From Solwaraspora sp. WMMA2056 (GTDB taxonomy: Bacteria; Actinomycetota; Actinomycetes; Mycobacteriales; Micromonosporaceae): DNA of 64,000 nucleotides. The position numbers and the translations under genes are program-made. The stretch lies in the NCBI RefSeq assembly GCF_030345095.1, contig NZ_CP128360.1:6882001-6946000 (forward strand). The letters are read 5' to 3'. Positions 45,987 through 54,371 of this stretch are shown here, piece by piece (positions within the stretch are counted from its first letter, which is position 1; every line of letters starts with the position of its first letter). The notes under the pieces were generated by a model. That model saw only the letters and a program-made list of their open reading frames with translations, made no database searches and was not told where the DNA came from.

Positions 45987-47387
45987 ATGAAACGAAGGTT
46001 GTTCCTCGCCTCGGCCACCGCGCTGTCGGGCGCCGCCGTCGGCTCGGCAATCGTCACTGAACCGGCACTGGCGACCAAGCTCGGCACCGGCTGGAGCCCG
46101 TCCAAGGGCGGCGGTAGGCGCCTCTCGGACGCCGGCATCGCTGCCCGGCTGCGGCTCTTCGGCCCGGAGAACGTCGACCCTCAGACCGGTGCCCTGCCCG
46201 AGGAGCGCGTGGTCGCATCGTGGCTGTCCAACTCGTCGTTCGCCGTCGCGGTCGGCGGCCGCCTGCTGTACCTCGACACGTTCATCAGCCGGCTGGAGGT
46301 GGAGCGTGGCCGTACTCCGCTGGTGATCGCCGACCTCGTCGATGCCCGGCCTGACGCTGTTCTGCTCGGCCACGGGCACGGCGACCATGCCGACAACGCG
46401 GCCTACATCGCGGCCATGACCGGTGCAACCATCTACGCCTCGGAGGAAACCTGCGCCGTGCTGGCCGCCGACTTTGCTCGGCTGAAGGCTGACCCGCTGG
46501 TCAACACCGATCCGCAGACCCGGATCCCCTCTGACGCCGTCCTGCGGACCGTGCCGGTCACCAGCGCCGACTCCGTTCCCGGTACCGAGATGGTCCGGCT
46601 CGACGTACTCGAACCCTTCGCTCAGGTGGTGGCCTTCCGGCACCTGCACTCGGTCGCGGTGCCGCAGGACCCGGAGTACCCGCCGCCGCGTACCGAGATT
46701 CTCGTCGACCCGCGCGACTCGGCCCTCTTTCCGTCGGGGACTTCGCTGACCCCGGGGTCCAACCCGCAGCCCGGGCAGATGAACCTGCGCACCGGCGGCG
46801 GCTCCGGCGGCACCGTGAGTATCTACTTCCACATCACCTTGCGGCACGGCAGCAACTTCAGCTTCGGGTGGCAGAACACCGCAGGCGCGCTGAAGGAGGG
46901 CATCGGCAACGGCTGGCCCGGCACCCCCGAGGATGGCGAGCGCATCCGGGGCCGCCTCGCGTCGCTGCCCCAGACCGACCTGCATCTGGCAACGGCATCG
47001 ACCGCCAACTACACCAACAACGGTCTGCGCGACCTCATCCACTACCAGTCGATCGTCCGTCCCCGCATCTACGTGCCGAACCACCTGACGTCGGGCACCC
47101 GGACTCGGGAGGGCTGCTCCCTGGCGGTGTACGCCGGCTACCTCGAGCAGATGAACCTCATGGGTGTGCCGGATGCCGACCGGCCGCACGTGCGGTGGGT
47201 CATCGACCCCGTGGACTACCTGCAGCCGCTCTCCTTCGACACCGACGACGACACGTGGCGCGATCGGAGCAAGAAGGACAGGATCAAGGCCCTCGACCGG
47301 ATCAAGTTGGGGCGGCCCCGCACCGTCAAGGCCTTCGCCGGTACGCAGCGCATGACGGCCGAGCACACCCACAGCTGCGAGGCGTAG
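45987..47387 (+). CDS. Tat-exported metallo-beta-lactamase-fold hydrolase
   Basis: 466 residues from ATG 45987 behind GAGAGG. The N-terminus MKRRLFLASATALSGAAVGSA is a twin-arginine signal without typical n-region length. The MBL-fold zinc motif is GHGHGDHADNAA (H-x-H-x-D-H), preceded by LYLDTF and DLVDARPDAVLLG. Further candidate ligands are HLHSVAVP and a distal VPNHLTSGT. Length exceeds a minimal MBL domain by about 150 residues. Its operator matches those of the tartrate-like catabolic genes, so an extracytoplasmic esterase or lactonase that releases the transported acid is a reasonable hypothesis; substrate unknown. Confidence 0.82.
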   Translation: MKRRLFLASATALSGAAVGSAIVTEPALATKLGTGWSPSKGGGRRLSDAGIAARLRLFGPENVDPQTGALPEERVVASWLSNSSFAVAVGGRLLYLDTFISRLEVERGRTPLVIADLVDARPDAVLLGHGHGDHADNAAYIAAMTGATIYASEETCAVLAADFARLKADPLVNTDPQTRIPSDAVLRTVPVTSADSVPGTEMVRLDVLEPFAQVVAFRHLHSVAVPQDPEYPPPRTEILVDPRDSALFPSGTSLTPGSNPQPGQMNLRTGGGSGGTVSIYFHITLRHGSNFSFGWQNTAGALKEGIGNGWPGTPEDGERIRGRLASLPQTDLHLATASTANYTNNGLRDLIHYQSIVRPRIYVPNHLTSGTRTREGCSLAVYAGYLEQMNLMGVPDADRPHVRWVIDPVDYLQPLSFDTDDDTWRDRSKKDRIKALDRIKLGRPRTVKAFAGTQRMTAEHTHSCEA

Positions 47388-47400
47388 TGCAGCAGGAATC

Positions 47401-47449
47401 ATAGGCTGGACCAATGCATCCGATCGGATAGCGGTGTTGGACGCCTATC
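47401..47449 (+). promoter_or_regulatory. LysR-type operator/promoter of the tartrate dehydrogenase gene (site D)
   Basis: ATAGG-CTGGA-CCAAT (47401-47415; one arm mismatch), 21 nt, TTGGACG (47437-47443), then TTCACT 18 nt after TTGGAC. A second GATAG (47427-47431)/CTATC (47445-47449) pair straddles the -35 position and could be the LysR activation site. The gene starts at 47505. Confidence 0.75.
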
Positions 47450-47504
47450 GAGCATCCGGGTTCACTGATTTGTGCCTACCATCTACCACGAGGCCGGAGT
47501 TGCC

Positions 47505-48587
47505 ATGAGCAATCAGCACCACTTCCGTATCGCCGTCATTCCCGCCGACGGCGTCGGTCGGGAGGTAGTCGCCGCTGGACGGGACGTACTTGACGCACTG
47601 GAAGGGCGCTCCGGTGGTCGTTTCGGATTCCAGTGGGCGGAGTTCCCGTGGGGTTCGGACTACTATGCCGAGCACGGGATCATGATGCCTGAGGACGGTC
47701 TGGACACGTTGCGCGACTTCGACGCCATCTATTTCGGTGCCGTTGGGTGGCCCACGGTACCTGACCACATCAGCCTGTGGGGTCTTCGCCTGCGCATCTG
47801 TCAGGGATTCGACCATTGGGCGAACGTCCGGCCGGTGACTTTCCTGCCAGGCGTCACCAGTCCACTACGGAAGGCTGACACCGTAGAGCTCGACTGGGTC
47901 GTCGTCCGAGAGAACACCGAAGGCGAATACGCCGGCCTCGGCGGACGCAACCTCTCCGCCCGCGGTGCGGGCGGAGAGGTTGCCGTCCAGTCCGCCCTGT
48001 TCACCGAGGTCGGCTGCGAACGGATCATGCGGTTCGCGTTCGACCTCGCTCGCACCAGGACCCGCAAGAAGGTGGCCAGCGTCACCAAGAGTAACGCCCA
48101 GCAGTACGGTATGGTCCTCTGGGACGACACGTTCCGGCGGGTCGCCGCAGACTATCAGGACGTCGAAACGGAAAGCGTCCTTGTGGACGCGATGGCGGCC
48201 AAGTTCGTCCTACACCCGGAGGATCTCTCGGTCGTCGTCGCGTCCAATCTCAACGCGGACATCCTTTCCGACCTCGGCAGCGCTCTCGCGGGTAGCCTCG
48301 GCCTCGCCCCGAGTGCGAATCTCAATCCGGAACGGCGGTACCCGAGCATGTTCGAGCCGGTTCACGGGTCCGCGCCCGACATCGCCGGGATGGGAATCTG
48401 CAATCCCATCGGCGCCATTGGCAGCGCAGCGATGATGCTGACCCATCTCGGCCTGCCCGACGAGGCCAGGAAGATAAACGCCGCGATCGAGGCGACCACG
48501 GCACAAGGGCTGCTGACGCGGGATATCGGCGGCAGCGCCAGCACCAAGGCTGTCACCGAAGCCATCATCAAGAACCTACCAGATTGA
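47505..48587 (+). CDS. Tartrate dehydrogenase/decarboxylase (D-malate dehydrogenase family)
   Basis: 360 residues from ATG 47505 behind GGAG. It is an isocitrate/isopropylmalate-dehydrogenase-fold beta-decarboxylating dehydrogenase: IAVIPADGVGREVV, the subfamily-specific GAVGWPTVPDHISLWGLRLRICQ and ANVRPVTFLPGV, RENTEGEY, the catalytic-type Lys in ASVTKSNA, VDAMAAKFV, NLNADILSDLGSAL and EPVHGSAPDIAG. TtuC/DmlA-type members use NAD+ and a divalent metal on tartrate (meso-tartrate gives D-glycerate and CO2) or D-malate (gives pyruvate). The co-regulated glycerate kinase favours the tartrate reaction. A TnpB remnant begins about 23 bp after the stop. Confidence 0.9.
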   Translation: MSNQHHFRIAVIPADGVGREVVAAGRDVLDALEGRSGGRFGFQWAEFPWGSDYYAEHGIMMPEDGLDTLRDFDAIYFGAVGWPTVPDHISLWGLRLRICQGFDHWANVRPVTFLPGVTSPLRKADTVELDWVVVRENTEGEYAGLGGRNLSARGAGGEVAVQSALFTEVGCERIMRFAFDLARTRTRKKVASVTKSNAQQYGMVLWDDTFRRVAADYQDVETESVLVDAMAAKFVLHPEDLSVVVASNLNADILSDLGSALAGSLGLAPSANLNPERRYPSMFEPVHGSAPDIAGMGICNPIGAIGSAAMMLTHLGLPDEARKINAAIEATTAQGLLTRDIGGSASTKAVTEAIIKNLPD

Positions 48588-48609
48588 CCACTGGGCACCC
48601 AGGTCCGGC

Positions 48610-48918
48610 TTGACTTCCTCCCCGCCCCAAGGGACGGGATTCCCTGGGTCGCCCCAGGAAGTTCCTGCTTCGCCGACGACCGCCCGTCCGAGAGGAGGAC
48701 TCCCCGTGAGGTCTTACACCGCCTCCACAGGCAATCACGGAGAGCCCCTCCGCGAGGATGTTGCGGGCCGCGTCGATGTCCCGGTCGTGGGCCTGCCCGC
48801 ACCGGCAGGTCCACGACCGCACCTGCAACGGCATCCGCTCGGCCAGTGCGCGGCAGCCCGAACACAGCCGGGTCGACGGGAACCAGCGGTCCACGACCAC
48901 CAGATCCCGGCCGTAGTG
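48610..48918 (-). pseudogene. IS200/IS605-type TnpB C-terminal remnant with right end
   Basis: Only the last part of a TnpB RNA-guided nuclease is left: HYGRDLVVVDRWFPSTRLCSGC (zinc finger CSGC...CRCG), SWTCRCGQAHDRDIDAARNI with the RuvC-III aspartate, and NILAEGLSVIACGGGVRP. The N-terminal three quarters, with the first two RuvC acidic residues, is missing and no in-frame continuation exists upstream of about 48975. On this strand the coding sequence runs into CCCGTCCC-TTGG-GGCGGG and ends GGAAGTCAA near 48610, typical of the right end / omega-RNA 3' hairpin of this IS group. Catalytically dead; the RNA end may persist. Confidence 0.8.
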
Positions 48919-49137
48919 AGGTCGGTCCGGAGCGCTTGTCGGTGTCGCCACCAGTAGGTTTCCCCGAACCGCCACCCGAACCCGCCGTGCGCCTCACAAC
49001 GCAACGGGCTCTCCACAAGCCCCATCAGGTCACCTCGTTGTTCTCACCAGGCGGATGGCCAGGAGCTGGGGATCTACGCCCCGCGATGGACCTCACCGGC
49101 GATGCCCGACGGCCACCGCCACCGCGACAATGACCCG

Positions 49138-49650
49138 ATGAGCCTGGATGTCCGCGCCGACGACGGCTGCCGACTGTGGGTGGAGCAGTCCGGCGACGGT
49201 CCGCCGCTGGTGCTCTGTCACGGTGGTCCGGGTATGTGGGACTACTTCGAACCGCTCGCCCGGCTTCTCAACGAGCATCTCCGCGTCATCCGGTGGGATC
49301 AGCGCGGCTGTGGGCGATCGCAGCGGCGCGGGCCGTACAGCGTCGCCCGCTTCGTCGCCGACCTCGACGCGGTACGCGACCAGCTGGCCGGACCGCGCAT
49401 GGCCCTGCCCGGTCACTCGTGGGGTGCCCACCTGGCGTTGCGGTACGCCATCGACCACCCCGAGCGGGTCGGTCAGCTGATCTACGTCTGCGGGACCGGC
49501 ATCGACGCTGAACGCAGATGGCATCCGCACTATGGGCGGAAGCTGCGGCTACGGCTCGGGGATCGTCTGGCCCGGTGGGAGACCCTCGACTCCCGCGCCC
49601 GCACGACGTCAAGGTCCTCGACCACGATGAGGACGTTGTCCATCCGCTGA
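49138..49650 (+). pseudogene. Alpha/beta hydrolase (proline iminopeptidase-like), C-terminally truncated
   Basis: The N-terminal half of an alpha/beta hydrolase: oxyanion HGGPG (LVLCHGGPGMWDYFEPLA), DQRGCGRS and nucleophile elbow GHSWG with its serine. After about residue 153 (RLARWETLDSRA) the family sequence stops and the frame runs 15-20 codons into the antisense of a truncated VOC gene before a stop at 49650. The Asp and His of the catalytic triad are lost, so it cannot be active. The breakpoint is 49596-49602. Start ATG 49138. Confidence 0.75.
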
Positions 49651-49658
49651 ATCGCCAC
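49602..49658 (-). pseudogene. VOC/glyoxalase-family N-terminal stub
   Basis: Only about 19 codons survive: VAIQRMDNVLIVVEDLDVV, the first beta-strand of a VOC-fold protein, from GTG 49658 behind a strong AAGGAGG. The rest is replaced by the antisense of the truncated hydrolase. It would have been the third gene of the aldo/keto reductase-LLM oxidoreductase operon. Deletion or inversion at the junction removed the 3' parts of both convergent genes. Confidence 0.6.
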
Positions 49659-49761
49659 GCCAGCCTCCTTGACGCCCCATTTGGACGGTGTGGGGTCCAC
49701 CTGAGGGTATCCGCAGGCGGGCCAGAAGACCGGCGACCCGTTCCGGTCCCTGGCGGAAGCC

Positions 49762-50638
49762 TCAGGCCGACCCGGCGATGATCTCGTCGGCGACCCGGTG
49801 GGCGACGTCGGCCGGGTAGGGCGGCGACAGTCCGAGGACGAGGTGCCGGAAGCCGGCATCGATCGCTTCGCTGATCGCGGCCCGGGTGAGCTTGGGCTGG
49901 TCGTAGGAGACCGGCAGGTGGATGGAGCGGGTGATGGCCGCCGGGTCCCGGCCGATCTGGGCGCAGTAGCGGTCCAGCAGCGCGCTGCGGCTGGACCGCG
50001 TCGGCGATGTCGCCGCCGGGGATGTTCCACAGGTCGGCGTGCTCGGCGACCACCCGCAGCACGGCCGACGACCGCCCCCCGATCACAATCGGCGGGTACG
50101 GGCGCTGCACCGGCTTCGGATTGCCGAATGCTCCGACGAGTTGGTGGTGGGTGCCGTGGAAGTCGAACGGCTCGGCCTCGGTCCACAGCCGCCGGATGAT
50201 GGTGCACGCCTCGGCGAGGCTGTCCACGGAGTGGCCGAAGTCGTGGAACGGCAGGCCGTGGGCGTCGTACTCGCGGCGGGCCAGCGGGTAGCTGGGCCGC
50301 GAACCGGCACCGATACCGAAGTCGAGCCGCCCGCCGGAAACGACGTCGACGGTCGCGGCGATCTTGGCCAGCATCGCCGGTGGTCGGAAACGGTTGCTGG
50401 TCACCAGCAGGCCCAGGCGCAGCCGCCGGGTCTGCGCGGCGAGTGCCGCGAGCAGCGTCCACCCTTCGTACGTCGGCCCGTTCGGATCGCCGCCGAGCGG
50501 CATGAGGTGGTCGTAGAGCCAGGCGTGCTCGATCGCCGGGATCGTGTCCGCGTCGCGCCAGACCCGCAGCACGTCGTGGTAGTCGACCTGGGACGGGGCG
50601 GTCATGATCCCGAAGCTGGGTCGGGTAGTCGGTGACAT
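49762..50638 (-). pseudogene. LLM-class F420-dependent oxidoreductase with frameshift
   Basis: The first 215 residues from ATG 50638 (behind GGAGGG) form a luciferase-like F420 enzyme: SFGIMTAPSQVDYHDVLRVW, AWLYDHLMPLGGDPNGPTYEGW, RLRLGLLVTSNRFRPPAMLAK and LDFGIGAGSRP. Near 49985-50000 the frame breaks; the natural continuation (RSALLDRYCAQIGRDPAAIT... ending DEIIAGSA) is in the adjacent frame and stops at 49762. The total length of 877 bases is one more than a multiple of three, so a single-base indel (true mutation or sequencing error) explains it. It lies 22 bp downstream of the aldo/keto reductase. Confidence 0.75.
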
Positions 50639-50660
50639 CGGATCCCTCCGGTACGGCGGG

Positions 50661-51680
50661 TCAGCGGCGACGCAGCGCCGGGTCGAGCAGGGCTGGCGGG
50701 GTGTCGTGCTTCTCCTGCGGGGCGAGGTCGACGCCGGGAGCGACGATCGTGTCGATGGCGTCGAGCACGTCGGCGGTCAGTACGGTGTCGGCGGCGGCCA
50801 GCTGGGAACGCAGGTGGTCGGCGGTGCGCGGGCCGATGATCGCGCTGGTCACCCCGGGGTGCGCGGTGACGAAGCCGAGCGCCAGCTGGATCAGCGTCAC
50901 GCCGGCGTCGTCGGCGACGGTGGCGAGTTTCTCGACCGCGTCGAGCTTGGCCTGGTTGGCGGGGACGGTCAGGTCGAACATCTGCGGCCGAAAACCGGAC
51001 CGGTTGGTGCTGATCTCCCGGTCGGCCCGGATCGCGCCGGAGAGCCAGCCCGAGGCGAGCGGGCTCCAGGCCAGCACCCCCATGCCGTACTCCTGGATGG
51101 CCGGCAGGACGTGGGCCTCGATGCCGCGTTGCAGGATCGAGTACGGCGGCTGCTCGGTCACGTACCGGCTGGTCTTGTTTTCCCGGGCCGCCCACTGGGC
51201 CTGGACGATCCGGTAGGCCGGGAAGGTCGACGAGCCGAAGTAGCGGATCTTGCCGGCCCGCTGCAGGTCGGTCAGCGCGGACAGGGTCTCCTCGTCGCTG
51301 GTCGTCGGGTCCCAGCGGTGCACCTGGTAGAGGTCGACGTGGTCGACGCCGAGCCGGCGCAGGCTGTCGTCCAGGGCGGTGACCAGCCAGCGGCGGGAGC
51401 CGCCCTGGTGGTTGCGCTCGTCGCTCATCGGCATGTTGGCCTTGGTGGCCAGCACGATGTCGTCGCGGCGGCCGGCGATGGCCTTGCCGACCATCTGCTC
51501 CGACTCGCCCTGGCCGTACCAGTCGGCGGTGTCGATCAGGTTGATCCCGGCGTCGAGGGCGGCGTCGATGATGGCGGTGGCTTCCTGCTGGTCGGTACGG
51601 CCGGCGGTGCTGAAGTTCATCGCGCCGAGCACGAGGGTGCTGACCTGGACGCCGGTACGGCCGAGAGTGCGGTACTGCAC
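50661..51680 (-). CDS. Aldo/keto reductase
   Basis: 339 residues. I choose GTG 51680 (VQYRTLGRTGVQVSTLVLGAMNF), preceded by AAGGGAG; an ATG at 51719 would add 13 atypical residues. The TIM-barrel NADPH-dependent family is recognised by LIDTADWYGQGESEQMVGKA (catalytic Asp/Tyr), VLATKANM with its Lys, LYQVHRWDP with its His, and the cofactor segment IIGPRTADHL. Substrate unknown. First gene of an operon with the F420 oxidoreductase and the VOC stub, divergent from a TetR gene with palindromic operators. Confidence 0.92.
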   Translation of the reverse strand: MQYRTLGRTGVQVSTLVLGAMNFSTAGRTDQQEATAIIDAALDAGINLIDTADWYGQGESEQMVGKAIAGRRDDIVLATKANMPMSDERNHQGGSRRWLVTALDDSLRRLGVDHVDLYQVHRWDPTTSDEETLSALTDLQRAGKIRYFGSSTFPAYRIVQAQWAARENKTSRYVTEQPPYSILQRGIEAHVLPAIQEYGMGVLAWSPLASGWLSGAIRADREISTNRSGFRPQMFDLTVPANQAKLDAVEKLATVADDAGVTLIQLALGFVTAHPGVTSAIIGPRTADHLRSQLAAADTVLTADVLDAIDTIVAPGVDLAPQEKHDTPPALLDPALRRR

Positions 51681-51731
51681 GGTGGTTTCTCCCTTGAACA
51701 GGGTCGACTGGTCTGGCACGCTGGAGCCGTA

Positions 51732-51776
51732 AGCGGATCAGCGTTCCGCTAAGAACGATACGGAACAGTGTTCCGT
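51732..51776. promoter_or_regulatory. TetR operators between aldo/keto reductase and tetR
   Basis: ACGGAACA-G-TGTTCCGT (51760-51776) is a perfect 17-bp palindrome; AGCGGA-N7-TCCGCT (51732-51750) is a related imperfect copy. Both lie in the 127-bp divergent gap, overlapping where promoters for both genes must be (TATCGT on the minus strand nearby fits TANNNT). Binding by the adjacent TetR protein is inferred from the usual arrangement. Confidence 0.75.
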
Positions 51777-51807
51777 TTGCCAAGTCGGATGACGGAGGTG
51801 ACCACGC

Positions 51808-52419
51808 GTGGTCGACAGCGACGAAGGCGACGGCAACGGTTCAGCGCCCCCGATCCCGCCGCGCAAGCAGCGGGCCGACGCCCGGCGCAACGAGCAGACA
51901 CTGCTCAGCGCCGCCGCGGCGGCGTTCGTCGCATCCGGCGTCGACGTGCCGGTACGCGACATCGCCGCCCGGGCCGGGGTCGGCGTCGGCACCATCTACC
52001 GCCACTTCCCCACCCGCGCCGACCTGATCGTCGCCGTCTTCCGCCACCAGGTCGACGCCTGCGCCGAAGCCGCCCCGGCCCTGCTCACCGACAGTGACAG
52101 TCCACACGCCGCGCTGGCCCGATGGATCGAACTGTTCGTCGACTTCCTGGTCACCAAGCACGGCCTCGCCGGGGCGCTGCACTCCGACGCCGCCACCTAC
52201 CAGACCCTGCACGACTCCTTCACCGGCCGGCTCGTCCCCGCCTGCGCCCAACTGCTCGACGCCGCCGAAGCCGCTGGCGAGATCCGCCCGGACGTCGACG
52301 CCTACCAGCTGCTGCGCGGCGTCGGCAACCTCTGCATCGGCGACGACACCGACCCCCGCTACGACGCCCGCCGCCTGGTCCGCCTGCTCATCGCCGGCCT
52401 GCGCCGCAGCGACACCTGA
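51808..52419 (+). CDS. TetR-family transcriptional regulator
   Basis: 203 residues from GTG 51808, behind GGAGGTGACC. Residues 20-65 form the helix-turn-helix domain (RRNEQTLLSAAAAAFVASGVD, then AGVGVGTIYRHFPTRADL). The C-terminal domain (LVTKHGLAGALHSDA, GRLVPACAQLL) resembles TetR_C_11/SACE_7040-type regulators. It is divergent from the aldo/keto reductase operon and probably represses it. Confidence 0.9.
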   Translation: MVDSDEGDGNGSAPPIPPRKQRADARRNEQTLLSAAAAAFVASGVDVPVRDIAARAGVGVGTIYRHFPTRADLIVAVFRHQVDACAEAAPALLTDSDSPHAALARWIELFVDFLVTKHGLAGALHSDAATYQTLHDSFTGRLVPACAQLLDAAEAAGEIRPDVDAYQLLRGVGNLCIGDDTDPRYDARRLVRLLIAGLRRSDT

Positions 52420-52420
52420 C

Positions 52421-52512
52421 ACCGTCGACGCAGGCGTCAGCTCCAACCGTCGACGCAGGCGTCAGCTCCAACCGTCGACGCAGGCGTCAGCTCCAGCAGT
52501 CAACGCAGGCGA
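52421..52512. repeat. 25-bp tandem repeat between tetR and the metallopeptidase/VWA gene
   Basis: Three exact copies of a 25-bp unit (52421-52445, 52446-52470, 52471-52495) and a degenerate fourth (52496-52512) that enters the 3' end of the minus-strand gene. Each unit contains the palindrome GACGC-AG-GCGTC, so the transcript from either side forms a row of small hairpins. A slippage-generated bidirectional terminator is the simplest explanation; it is too short and spacer-less for a CRISPR. Confidence 0.8.
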
Positions 52513-54288
52513 AAGACCGGTCCGCGCGGGGTGAAGGGCAGCCGGGCAGCGTCCGGGACGAGAAAAGCATGCTCCCGGCGGATACGCACCACGTCGCAGT
52601 ACCCGTCGGTGATGACCAGGATCGGTGCGTCGGCCGGAAAGTCGGTGGCGGACTCCAGCAGCCGGACACCGGGCTGCAGTACCGTGCCGCCCCTGCCCCG
52701 CACCCGTACCCGGCCGACGATCTGCTCCACCGGCAGATAGCCGGCGTCGTACGGGTGGGCGTCGCAGAACACCACCCGGGCGGCCGGCACGTCCCGGGCG
52801 GTGGCGTACGAGACGATGGCGCCGAGCGCCTTGCCGAGCAGTTCGTGACTCATCGAGCCGGAGGTGTCCAGCACCACACCGAAGGTGCACCGGGACACCG
52901 ACTCGTCCGGCCACCGCCAGCCCGGTCGCGGAATACCCGGGGTGCTGGCCTGTCGCCGCGACGGGCGGGCGTAGGAGCGGACCCGTCGCGGCGACGGGAC
53001 GTACTCGTCGAACCAATGGGCCAGCCGGGCGTCCCACGGCAGCGGCGGCTGCTGCAGGACCCGAATCTCGGCGACCAGCCCGGCCGGCAGATGACCCCGG
53101 CCCTCCCGCTGGTGGTAGGCGTAGCCGTCGAGCAGCGCCCGCCGGTAGAAGTCGTCCAGGTCGACGCCGTGGCCAGGACGGCCCGCATACGGCAACGGTT
53201 CGCCGAGTACGTCACCGAGCCCGGTGCCGCGCAGGGTGGCCAGCTTGCGCAGCCGGCGCAGGTCCTTGGCGATCTGGTCGTAGACCGCCTCGGCGGACAG
53301 GCCGGCCAACTGCGGGTCGTGCAGCAGTCCGTCCGGCGGCTCGCCCACGCCCATCTCGATCGGCCAGCCGTTGATGACGTAGTCGGCGGCCACGCTCCAC
53401 AGGTATGGGTCACGCCCGCCGACCCGGTCACCGTGACGCAGCGCCGCGTGCAGCATCTCGTGGGCCAACACGAACCGCCACTGCGTGCTCGACAACTCCC
53501 GCAGCGGGTTGAGGTAGATCTCCCCGGCGGACGGCGACACCGCTGCGATCGTGATGTGCCAGCTGCGGGCCAGGTCGGCGTCGGCGACCAGGGTGAACCG
53601 CGACGCCAGCGCACCGAGCAGCGGGTACGACGACAGGAACCAGCTCATCGCCAGCTGCCACGGCTGCCGGCGGGCGGCCGGGTCGGTCAGTGAACGGCGT
53701 GCCCCGCCGGCCACGTCGACCGCGGCCATCGCGGCTGCGGACAGGCCGACCGCGAACTGAGCCGGCCAGTCCCAGCCGACCGCCCTCATCCCGACCGGCG
53801 ACGCGGCCAGGTCCGAAGCGTTGCCGCCGGTGCCACAGCCGACATACTCGGCCGGTACGCCGGCCTGCCGCCACTGCCGCAGCAGCACCTGCTCGTCGGT
53901 GCTGGGCAACTCGGCCGGCAGCAGCAGCGGCTCGGTCCCGAGTTTGACCGCCCGCTGGAACCGGGTGACCGCCAGACAGGCCACATCGGCGTACGCCGGG
54001 TCGGTGGCGTAGCGGCCGGCGCTGAGATGGCCGAAGCCCAGGTGCAGCAGGCAGTGCGCCAAGACCCACAACCACTGTTCCTCGTCGAACCGGTGCGCCT
54101 TGCTGGCCCGGATCTGGCCACGCGCGTCGACCACGGCGATCGCCTTGGCCGCCGTCAGCTGGCCGTCGTCGACCAGCGCCGCCTGCCGGGGCACCCCAGA
54201 CGAACACCGGCCGGACCACCGCCACATGCAGCAGCAGGTCCGGCAGTTCGGCTGGGGTCACGGCGGTCGCGGAATGCACGCCGTCCAT
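52500..54288 (-). pseudogene. DUF2201-type metallopeptidase/VWA-like protein with N-terminal frameshift
   Basis: About 595 residues if the frame is restored. MDGVHSATAVTPAELPDLLL from ATG 54288 is clearly the native start, but after FVWGAP the frame must change near 54190 (GGGG/CCCC bases) to continue RQAALVDDGQLTAAKAIAVVD. Downstream come HCLLHLGFGH, the zinc motif LAHEMLHAALRHGDR (H-E-x-x-H), and a C-terminal VWA-like domain with the MIDAS motif VVLDTSGSMS and VITDG. Such proteins often pair with a MoxR AAA ATPase, not seen here. A GTG-type restart after the shift (from 54227) would still give a 575-residue protein, so it may be functional. Confidence 0.7.
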
Positions 54289-54371
54289 CCTGCCGGGCGG
54301 CGGTGCCGCCGTTCATCCCGATTTCGGGTCAGCTGGGCGAGTGGCTCAGCAACGAAGCGGAGGCTGCGCCG

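Noticed and set aside
52421-52512. Short array considered as a CRISPR
   Set aside because: The units are directly adjacent with no unique spacers.
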